Shown: positions 36,601-48,300 of the stretch, in pieces
Numbering within the stretch: the stretch's first letter is position 1
Layout: each line of letters opens with the position of its first letter
Origin: Aphrophora alni
Lineage: Eukaryota; Arthropoda; Insecta; Hemiptera; Aphrophoridae
Length of the DNA: 64,000 nucleotides
Assembly (NCBI GenBank): GCA_963513935.1
Contig: OY740774.1
Coordinates: forward strand, 83,538,890-83,602,889
Direction of reading: 5' to 3'
Made by a program: the position numbers and the translations under genes
Notes under the pieces: model-generated
Told to the model about the DNA's origin: nothing
Seen by the model: only the letters and a program-made list of their open reading frames with translations
Database searches by the model: none

Positions 36601-39329
36601 CCTAGTTCAGTTGTAATGGATTTAATGACAAACCATTTGAACAACGGCCATGTATTGTATACTGACAATTACTATACATCAGTTGAGTTAGCCAACGTTT
36701 TACTAATGAATAAAACCTATCTAGTTGGAACTTTGAGAAAACAAAAGAAGAATGTACCTAATAAGGAGCTGAACGAAAAGATTCCCAGAGGCCAAATGAT
36801 ATGTTTGGAGAATGACGATGGAATTGTCGTTACAAAGTGGCAAGACAAAAGAGAAGTGAGAATGCTATCTTCATTCCACAAACCAGAATATGTCGAAATT
36901 AACAAAAGAGGTCGTGACGGTGTAGCCATACTAAAGCCACTTGTCATAGCCGATTACAACAAGGCCAAAGTAGGCATCGACCTTTCGGATCAGATGTCAT
37001 CTTATAGCACTGCTGTCCGAAAAACAGTTAGATGGTATCATAAGGTGGCTGAGGAGCTGCTTCTCGGTACAGCGGTAGTGAATTGTTGGCTAGCTTACAA
37101 AGAATTTTTGAAGTCAAGACCAGTACCTGCTGCTGCTAGAAAGCATCTCTTTCCATCAATCACAATCTTCAGAGAGCAGTTGGCCTATTCTCTTATGGGT
37201 TTACCAGAAAGCAATGTTCCTCAAGTGGTAAAAGAAACTGGTCACCATCACCTTACTTCATCAAAAATTGTTGGTGTAGGAAATAACAAAAGAAGAATCA
37301 GGAAGGTCTGCAAAAATGCTACGTAAGAGCGGCACAAGAAAAGGGACGGGACAAGGCTAGGAACATCACCAAAGTGACCACTTACTGTGACAAGTGCCCT
37401 GACAATCCTTTTATGTGTGAATCATGCTTCAAGGAACTTCATAAGTAAAAAACTTATACTTATTGCCTTTATATTTCATTGATGGTATTGCTCATTTTGT
37501 ACAAAAAATCTCATGTTTTGTAAAGTAAATTGAACAATTTTTATTGTATGCTACGATTTGTTTCTTTGATTATTTACCTTCTTCAAACGAAACCATATTA
37601 CAAATCTACTTATTTCTATGTATGTTGTCATGAAACATACAAAATATGTACCGGTATTAAATTATTTAAAACTGAGGGAAAAAAATTGAATAAAATGCCC
37701 GTCGGTCCACTATGGCCGACAACATGCACACAGAATAAGTCAATATTTGCAGTGTCATAGACAGCCATGTGTGAAACATATGCTAACATAATTTGTTCTG
37801 TGAGTAGTTTGATAGATGTTCTCCATAGTAGTGCTTTCATTTTCAGTTAGATAGCAGCACTTATCGCGTAGAAGTAAAAATAATGAAAGGTTGCTAAGCA
37901 GTATGGCCGACAGTATTCTTGTAAAAGCTCATAGCCGTCGGACATTTTGGACCGACATGGCAGCTAACGTGTTAAAATGCAAACTATTCCAGAAAAACAG
38001 CAATATTGTAATAGTCAACTTTTGATTCACTAAATAAAAATAACTCTCACGACTATTTTAACCAATACGATTTAAGAGAAATATTAAAATTTTAATGACA
38101 TGTTTTGACTCGAGTAGTCCGCTAGTGCCTAATCACGCCGCACAAATGCTAGCGGCTAAAGATGGCTGCCTTCACTGGACCCGAGCTTGCTAGCTGTGTG
38201 TTTTGGTATGAAGAATCAAAGTCAGCGACAACAGTTCAGTGTAATTTTCGTACCAAGTATGCTAAAGATCCTCCTAGTAGGCCTACAATTTATGAATGGC
38301 ATAGATGTTTTGTAGAAACAGGGTGCTCAGTGAAACATAAGAAATCCTCAGGTCGTAAAAGCACATCTGACGAAGTCGTTGAGCAAGTGAGACAAAATTC
38401 TGTCAACAGCCCTACGAAATCGACCCGGCATGCATCTCGTGAGTTGCAAGTCCCACATATGACGGTTTGGCGTGTGTTGAGAAAACGTTTGCTTTTGAAA
38501 CCGTACTGATATTCGCTTTTACAAGCAATTAAGCCCGACACTGATAAGATTGCCCGTAATAACTTCTGTGTGGATATGTTAAATCAAGTGGATGATGATG
38601 AACATTTCTTGGACAACATAATCTTTTCTGACGAGTCAACTTTTCACTTAAGTGGCAAGGTTAACACACAACTGTAGGATTTGGGGCAGTGAAAATCCAC
38701 ATGAAACATTGCAACATGTTTGTAATAGCCCTAAAGTGAACGTATTTGTGCGTTGAGCAAGAGGAAAATGTACGGCCCCTTTTTTTCCAAGAGAGAACCA
38801 TCAACGGGATAGTGTACAACGGGAAATGGTGCAACAATTTTTGATACCACAGATCGATGAGGATGACCGAGAACGAAATGTTTACTTCATACAAGATGGC
38901 GCACCACCACACTATCTGACTGACGTCCGGGATTTTCTCAATGACCGCTTTCCAGGTCAATGGATTGGCCGTGCTGCGCCAATTACTTGGCCCCCTCCCC
39001 CATTCCCCAGACCTGACACCGCTAGGCTTTTTCTTCTGGGGTTTCATAAAAGATATGGTACGTACCTCCTTTGCTGGCCACTCTACCTGCACTTAGAGCA
39101 AGAATTTACGCTGCCGCTGAGCAAGTTAAACCTGAAATGCTAGTGCGACACTGGGATGAAATCGACTACCGATGGGATGTCTGCAAGATAACCAATGGAA
39201 GCCACATAGAACATCTTTAGTTTAAGGTAAAAAAACTGGAAGCGTTTTCCTTTAAAACAACACCAAAACCAGCTTTTATTAAATTTATATGAATTTTCAA
39301 AGTTGTAAAGTCATTTTTGAAACACCCTG

Positions 39330-39384
<55 letters not shown>

Positions 39385-39913
39385 AAATAAGTATATGAGG
39401 GGTTTTATAACTAATTATTTAAAAAAGGAATTTAATTAAAAATTATATTTAAATAAAAACATAAAATATTTGTAAAAGAAAAATTATAATTTAAAGAAAA
39501 GGTTTAATAAAATGGACATATTGTAACAAATTAATGAGAGAAGGAAGAAGAAGTAAAATTTGGAATGCAGGATGTTAAAACAATGAAAAAGACAGTTATT
39601 ATATTTGCACTGATGCTTGGTCCATTATTTTTGTTTGGCTCTCAGAAAAAAAATTAATTTTACGTTTTTATGATAAAAATAGAAGTAAATATAATTTATC
39701 TATAAAGAAATGATAATTGTTAGAAGACAGAAACAAGAGATTTGCTCGGTATTGTATGTGTTGAGGATGGACATGAACTGAAAAGTTAAGAAGCCTAGAT
39801 TAAAAATATTCATTAAGGAAGAAAAATAATTAAGACTGAAAATTTGCATTACACTTTAGAAGAAATAAAAAAGTTTTTTATCATTATAATCTTATTTTAA
39901 AAATTTGTATGTA

Positions 39914-39977
<64 letters not shown>

Positions 39978-41176
39978 ATGCATGTAATAACATTAACCAA
40001 AAATATTCAAGTATATTGAAATTAAACTTAAACCATAGAAATCCCGAGTAGAAAGAGATCTCAAATAATTTGTAAATTCAATATTGTAAATTCAATTAAT
40101 AACGTATTGTAAATATAAACTTGTCTCTGATTGTTTTATAGTAAATAATTGTATTTCAAAGCCAATTGATTATTATCCCTTTTTCATTTTCCTCTAAACC
40201 AAATAAATATTAATTTCTTTTTTTTTGTATAAAAAAAAAACACTTTTAAAGACATCACATTTTAAAAGTCTGACAGTACCAAAACATTGCATTATCATTT
40301 CCACACATCCATCCAAATTCCAAATATTAACCAAAAATATCTCCATTTACTCCAAAAATATCTTTATTCTACATGTATGGGAAAGAGAAAAAAAAGAAGA
40401 TTTTCTTTAATATCGAGTTCTAATCCATGTATTTGTTTTGAAAGATATTTATATTTTAATTTTGACTTGCTGGATAACATGTCCAATGCTAATTATGTAT
40501 ATGAAATTTTATACATTTAGATAATGGAGATATAACCAATGGCACTTGGATTTAAAAAAGTTTCGATACATAGGTTATTTATTAATAAAAATGGCTCAAC
40601 ATATTAGTTTAGGAATTATTAAAATTGTTAACTAACCTGTGTCTTGGATCGTAAACAAGATTTCAAAATCAATAGAGAACCCTTTGTCTTAGAATCCTTC
40701 TCTGATGCAATACACAAGCTGGAGTTTGTTAAACGTATCTGTAAAGAAACATAGAATCTTTGTATTTCTACATTTTGAAATATCAACAAAGTTACAGGGC
40801 AATTATTAGACCTACCACTGTTATAACTCACTTGCCCGTCGAGTCTAATTTCTATTTCTAAGAAAAATATTAATTTGTTAAATACTAATAAATAATATAT
40901 AATTAATTAGTAATCTGACAGAAACACTCACAATTCAATAGAGCAATTTCAATAAGTTACTTATGTCTGCGAAATATTCTACTTAGAATGTTTTGGGGAT
41001 ATTGCAAAGACAGTAGATTATCAAGGAAACACAATTTTGAACAATTGCATTATGACTAGATTCACAAAATCGTTCCTTGTCTACCTATATACCATTTCTG
41101 AATTATGCTTATTTCTAGTGGGCAATTTATAAACTATATTGCTATTATTTGTGATATATAACACATTGTGTGCCGC

Positions 41177-41221
<45 letters not shown>

Positions 41222-44200
41222 TAAAAATATTGCCGCCAAGGTATAGAATACAACAACCCTATTTAAATTTATATTTTTTCCCAATACATTTTTTCAAGAA
41301 AATTTTCTGACAAGAACTTACATACTGGGTTGGGGTAAGGACAAATTCAATCCATTTTAAGCAAGAATGTCCCCGCAAAATTTATGTTCAAACAAATTGG
41401 AGCAGAAACAACTCAAATATATTTGAGTTGTTTTTGCGGTTGTTTCTGCTTAGTTTCACAGGTATTAAATTAACCAACTGACGACCATGACGTTTTGAAC
41501 ACCATAATCACTAGTGGTAATTACTTCTTGTTACATGCATTCAATATCAATCCGTATCGATTGCATGATACATCTTGACCAGCCATCATAAGCAGTTTTT
41601 TCTTGCTTAGTATAGTTCTTATTTTCTCCTCCTGCTTTAAGTTACAAAAATGTTCCGTCAACTTGTGTTTAGCAGGAGTTTTGGTTGTACAAACGGGAAT
41701 CAGTCAAGTTGAATCTGTGCAAATACTGATCTGATATGCCCTGTTCTTGCTCTAGACATGAATATTTGAGTCTCTCTGTCAATACTGTTGTATATTCCAA
41801 GATAATTATTTTATTAGGTTCTGGTTGGACCATGTACAAATTTCTTCCTGCCACAGAAGCTTCTGTCTTCCCTCCATATTGTTATGCTTTTATTTAATTT
41901 TACTTAAGTCAGATGTTAAAATTTTCATCATTAGAAATTTTGGTGCCATACATGCTGCTAGTCTCACAATATCATATGCTTTCATATACCATACTTGTTT
42001 GAATGTCCAAGAGTTCACTGAAAATGATCTCATTATTCAAGTTATGTAGCAGATGATGTATGTTCTGGATGTAGTAAAAATATGGGGATGGCTTATTGGG
42101 TTCAATTGCCTATAATGATGGTTTGGAGTCGGTCATGTTACAGATCTCCATGGCTGACAGATTGATGCAAAACTGAATAGCTGTATATAGTTCAGTTTCC
42201 ATGCTTGATGATAATGCCGATGGAACAAAATATTCAAGATTAAAATCAGGGATACACACACCAGGGCCAGATTAACTATTTTCATTTCATTTTATTTTAA
42301 TCTTTATTCAAACAATGTACACGATACAAATGAATGGTGTCAGAATTTATATCTAATAATTCTAGTTAATGTTAAATTAAGCTAAAATGTTCCTCAATGG
42401 AGTATAATGTATTCTTTAATATAAAGATCTTTCGAAACTTCTTAAATTTGTTATACTTATTTTCATTCATGATGTCCCTTGGTAATACATTTATAAACTT
42501 TGCATCCATATAAGTTGTTTTCTTCTAAAAAAAAAATGAATTTGTAGATTGGTATAACAAGAACCTAGTAAAATAACTATGGTTTATCTACCATCAATGA
42601 GATCGTTCTGGAATGCTATCTAGTGTACAAGATGCACTGATAAATGTAGTAACTGTACACTGTCATTATTTTGAATTCCTTAACTCACTCTTCACAGAAT
42701 GCTGCCAATCTAATTTCAAAACAATACATATTGCTTTTTTTTGTAAAAGCAATATCCTGTCCAAATTCATCATTGTTCCAAATTAGAGTTGGCACCACAC
42801 TATTCCCAAAAGCTATATGGGAATGAATGGGTGCGAAATAAACCATTTTCAGAATATCCAGGCTACAGAATTTAGATAATCTGTATAGGGGGAAAAGGCC
42901 AGAGGAAACCCTATTTGCTATATATTCAACATGAAGATCCCAACTCAACTTTTGTCCATAATTAAACCTAGAAATTTTGTTTTATTGACTTCTTTTAACA
43001 CAGTTCCATCTATTTGCATTTGCATTGAAAAAAACACTATTATTAGTTTTGATATTGCATTAAATAATTGTTCTTTTACAAGTTTACTTAAACTTTATGA
43101 TTGGTAAGGAAGTTGGTTATTTTGGACAGGTTTTCAATTGCTGTTGATTCTTTTTCGAGTGTAGATTTTCCTCTGATTATTAAGTTGGCATAATCCGCGT
43201 AGAGGCTCAAGCTGGTTGGCCTGTTAAGAGAAATTATTCTAGAATTGTTCTAGGAAGTCCTCCAATGTAACAAATGAACAGCAAAGGCCCTAAAATGGAA
43301 CCTTGAGGAACCATCTTACTCTTAGATTACCCTTAGTTTTGATCGAGTGGAAATCAGATGATTAAAGTCATTTTTATTACAGAGCTCAACAAATTGCTTT
43401 CTATTTTTTTAAGTACGATTAAAGCTATATTAGTGCAGGTCCTTGTATTCCCATTGTTGAAAGTTTGTAAATCAATTTTGCTTTTTCAAAGATTTTAGAA
43501 ATAACTGGCAACAGGACTGTAGGTCTAAAATTAGGGATGTCTGAAATGCATCCTTTCTTATGAAGTGGTTTTATCTTTGGAATTTTTAATTTTTCTAAAA
43601 ATAATTACTAATTGGGTTCCTTGAGCCATCTGTGTAAATAAGAAAACATTGTTGATATCTATAATTTATCACATTCATGGTGACTTGCACAAATTCTTCT
43701 GGGTGTTCTTTTATTAATCTACCAGGAAGTTTGGTATTTACACTGGTTGCTGTTCAGGATCAAGCAGAAATTGGATTGACTGGTGCAATTTCTTTAGGTC
43801 TATCTATTTCTTCAATAGATAGACTGGTTCTATAGGCAATTGAGTAAACTTGCTGTTTGTTGTAGTTGTTTGAGAGGATATGCAATTAGTAAGGTTTTGA
43901 CATTAAATAGTTTGATACAGTTTGTTTCCCTTAAAAATCAATCCAACTGGTCGCACATTAAATATATTTGCATTGCTTCAACATAGGTGGTTCATGAACA
44001 TTGAAAGCACATTCTTATAGCTCAGTTCTGAAATATTTGGTGATACTGAATAGTGAGTTTACAGATACAATCTTGATATCAAAATGTAGTCATCATAATG
44101 GAGACGTTTAAATCCCTGATCCCAAATATGCACAGTAAGTATCTAACAACGTCAATGAGATGGTGACCAACCTCCTGTGGAGTTGTGAATCACAAATACG

Positions 44201-45319
44201 CACTACAAGGTTAAAAACATTACCCAAGAGTATTACATGGTCCTCCATCTCCTTCGTGATGTTCAAGAAACCGGACCTGTGATATAACGTGCTGTTTCAT
44301 TCCTTCCATTTATTCAGTTTCTTAGTTAAACTCAACACTCCTTTGGTTTGTCAGATTCTCTACTTTCCAACATAGTTTAACTGTTTTAAAGGGACCAAAT
44401 TTCACGGAAATTTTAATACAATTTCTTGCTCACAGACTGATTGTCAGTGATTATATTTCTGTGAGTGTAAAAAAAAGCAGAACCTCCCATGCTTTATTTC
44501 CGCAGAAAAAATTCGGGACATATACTTTGAAGAAACGTCATATCTAATATTTTAAATGTCTTCCATTAATCCTACAAATGTACTATACTATAATAAATTA
44601 GGCCTACCTGATATTGTGCTATATAATTCCTCTTTCTAAGATGCCAAGGTTGGAACTGTGGATGTTCAACTTGTGCCCACTTCTGTTTTAATCTCTCCTT
44701 ATCATCTTTAGATGTAGCAAGTTCTGGATAAATATTGTCCAAGTACCAAGAGAATGATTTGCAACCAAGACGCTGTCTTAAACGTATCCTCTCACTAATG
44801 TCTCCATATGCTACGTTTATAGCATCTGGTCGCTGTTTTAGGAATTTATCCTAGAAGAAGATAAAATATAGTTGAAAAAGTCATTTAGTAATGAGGTTTT
44901 AACGGTCATTTAAAAATTTTTTTAAATAATTTTCGATGATATGATATAAAAAATAAATATTTGGCAATTTAAGGAAGGGAAAAACTGAACTCCAAATGCG
45001 ATTCCTGCCCTTTGGTGAATATCTATCACTATAATGAAGAATTTTGGCAAATCTATGCTTCTAGATGTTTTTATAAGCACTTCATGCATAAAAATCGATC
45101 CAGTAGTTTCTAAGAACTCAGTACCCTCTTATTTATAATAATTTTATCTTAAATAAATAAAATTTTAAAATGAAATTCACTTATAAAAAAGATGTTTTCA
45201 ATAGATAAAACTTTATTATAGATGTCATATCAATTTTCTTTTACAAAATCTGTATTTCTAAATTAATATAAATAAAATTTTGTTTGGTATAACTGTTCAA
45301 AAAAAAGGAAAGAAAGTGT

Positions 45320-45387
<68 letters not shown>

Positions 45388-48300
45388 TTGCTTCGCTTGA
45401 ATCATAAACATGTTCTCAGTATAATTATTTGTATTTGATTTAAATCAAGCTTTATAGATAGTAACCAAGGTTCATTTTTATTGTTTGTCAATTCTTCCTG
45501 AACTATATGTTTTGATTTGAATAGAGGTTTGGATTATTAATCTTCACATTTTACTCTAATTTAAACAAAATCGATACATTTTTCACCTTGTTGTTTAAAA
45601 GCCAAAACACCTCTCGGTCATTATCGCCTTATAGAAAAAGGAAGAAAAGAACATAAAATAAAGATTCCTAGCCCTCGAATACTCTAATAGCGTCAGGATA
45701 AAAAATAACAAGAATTGTTCAAGAGAGAACAAATAGGAAAGATAAAAGAGAAAGATCTAAACCAAGACTACATAAAAAAGAGTGTTGATCCAGCTAGCTT
45801 CACCGATTTTGAAATTACATCTTTTATAACACTGCCGAGGCTGATTTTTTTGGGTTTTTACTGATAATTCATAAATCAGCATTTTAAAGGATATGGTAAC
45901 TAATACACTTTGTTGGATCCTTAGAGGCTATACTTGTGCAAAATTTTAACCACATTGTTAGAGCTTTTTTTTTCTCCCTTTCTTTCTTTCTTCGACGTAT
46001 GGCAGCCACCCCCAAATTTTGAAAAAAGTCTAAGATTATATATACCAAATTTTATCAAAATAGGTCCACACATTTAGGCTATTGAGCACTACACATACAA
46101 CAGAAGGACATTATTAAAAAAAAAAACTTTTTTTAATTCAAAGGATTAAAAACTCATAAAAACTGCACATCAGTTCTGACCAAATACAAAACTTTTTACG
46201 TAAGTAAAAATATAAAATTAGAATGAGGTATTAAATTAAAACTCTTGACAAGCTAAACACAAATCAATTTTTTGTAATAAAAAATGTTAAAGGGTTAAAA
46301 ACTAATAATTTCATTTTTGTAACATTTTAGGCATTAAAAATGATTTTCACATTAAGACAAAACCTCCCAGTTACCTAGCCTCCAGATCAATGCCTCGCCT
46401 ACCCAGTCTAGCGTTTGGCTAATGCTTTCGCCACTTTACTATAAATATTAGATACCATTCTGGCACTTCCTGAATTTCTAAAAAATGTTACTTTCCTGTT
46501 CCAGCGATACCCATGTTCTTTACAATATGTACTCTCTGCCAATAACTTAGTTGTATGTTTGGGGTTTTTTTAAAGAAAAATAAAGGACAATATTTACTTT
46601 ATACTTTTCCACATATCACATGTAATATAAAATTTGACAATAACAGCTGACTTGAGTTTATTCCAAAATTTTGAACAACAACTAGTTAAAAACTGTCAAC
46701 TAATATTTATATTCAGTACATAAGTAGTTTTGAAGATGGAGGTATTCTGAAACATGTTAACTATAAATAACGTGACAAGGCTTGGAATTTTTGAAAAATG
46801 TACTTAACATAATTTTATATATATATATATATATGGAATATTATAATAATTATAACTAATACTTTCTATTAATTTTAAAATAAATCAACTGGATTATAAT
46901 TGTAATTTCTTACCTTATACTCATCCATCCAAACATAAGCAACTCTTAAAGAATTTCTTGTCATAGTATCTTCTCCTTCAGGAGATGTGTAAGGTCTTCT
47001 CTTCCTGAATACATGGCCAACACGTGAACATGGGATTATTTCTAAGGTACCTCCACACATCCAAATCTGCAAACACAAAACAAAGTGATAAGTTTCATAT
47101 TATAGAAGTTATAACTAAGATACTAAAATAAACAATTTTACTACAAACTTCCAATAATCCACTTGTCATCCAAGATCTACCATGTTATTAGAGGTGGTAC
47201 ACTGATATTTGGGCTATACACAAGTTTGAGTTAGTGGTACAATCTTAAACTTTTAGAAGTAGTGATATATTCTCTGGAATGCTGGATTCCCTAAGGAGGA
47301 ACGTTAGTAGTGTGGTGTGCTACACAGATGGTTCCAAACTCGAACACAATATAGTAACTGAGGCAGGGTTTTATACACCAATTACGAAGCTGGAGAGGTC
47401 CTTATATTTGGGAGAATACAGTCTTACAATCAGATATGTGTGCTACCTTAGGTACATGGCTAACAAGTGTAAATGGACACTCAACCTATCAACGGGGGGG
47501 GGGAATGTGAGTTTTTGTGGACTCCAAGGCACTCTGGAGTAGAAAAAATTAAAATAAAAGAGTTGGCAATGTATTCCTTGCCAATGAATTTATTTTTTAT
47601 AGGAACTATTGAATTCAAGTTTTGATTTAGAAACATTAACTAAAAAAATTTATGAATTATTGAAATATATTGACTTTAGGGAAATTGTGTTAGCTAATCA
47701 AAAATAAAAAGGGACATGAATGTTTATTTGATTTAATAAAATGTTAGGATTATTTTAATTACATTTTAATTTAGTTTTAATTTAGAACATGTGTTTCAGA
47801 TTGTAGTTGTATTAAGTATTTTTTGTTTATTCTAAATTTAATAATAAATGTATGCATTTAAAATATCATGACTCTGTTTAATTTAGTACATTCATCCAAA
47901 AAATTCAAACCCCGGGATTAAATTTATTTTTAAAACGAATACATGTACTCCATCACATGTTGGCGCTCTCTATTTGAATTTAAATAGTTTGAATATGGAT
48001 GTACAAATGTAAGTAAAGTAATTATTCTTTAAATAAGTGAGTTCATTGACCAAAGAAGTGAGGAAGATTTAATAATCAGATTGTAGATGACTGAAAGAGT
48101 CTGATGAGGGTAGAAGAAAAACAGTATCACTTTCAAAAGGGGCTAGCTTAGATTAGTAATTGGTTTGTTGGTAGGCCACTGCTCCCTGACATATCAACCT
48201 AATAGGTATGAAAGTAGAAGGAGATTAAAACATCAAATAATGTATTGAACGATTGTTTCGGCTTTGAGCAAATTCAATGGAATCAACATATGAACATCTT

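Larger units (their letters stand above)
35157..37975 (+). mobile_element. piggyBac-like transposon, nearly intact
   Basis: 2811-bp element (35161-37971) with TTAA at both edges (35157-35160 and 37972-37975). Left end CACTTTAACTTCCAGGTG and inverted right end CACGTTAGCTGCCATGTC are imperfect TIRs. An 11-bp internal inverted repeat TATGAGCTTTT lies at 35182-35192 and 37923-37933. Four 20-bp palindromic sites and one half-site occupy the subterminal regions. It carries one transposase gene on +. It sits antisense in the GALNT intron between coding exons 9 and 10. Confidence 0.92.
40739..42284 (-). other. GALNT intron 8, left part
   Basis: Contains a (TA)n tract and a perfect-centre palindrome (41402-41437). 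Open frames at 41669-42049 show nothing recognisable. Confidence 0.4.
44851..46913 (-). other. GALNT intron 7
   Basis: Holds an (AC)n tract and SINE-like copy 10. The part at 45880-46030 resembles 27740-27880. Nothing coding recognised. Confidence 0.5.

Noticed and set aside
37312..37326. Programmed -1 frameshift in the piggyBac transposase
   Set aside because: The slippery sequence is not canonical and no such mechanism is known to me for piggyBac; a homopolymer indel explains it more simply.
34842..40637. Possibility that piggyBac or mariner insertions disrupt GALNT
   Set aside because: All exon borders around the insertions keep consensus splice sites and phase, so the insertions are intronic.
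45322..45385. CRISPR-like or tandem array
   Set aside because: Plain (AC)n microsatellite; no repeat-spacer structure exists anywhere in the window.
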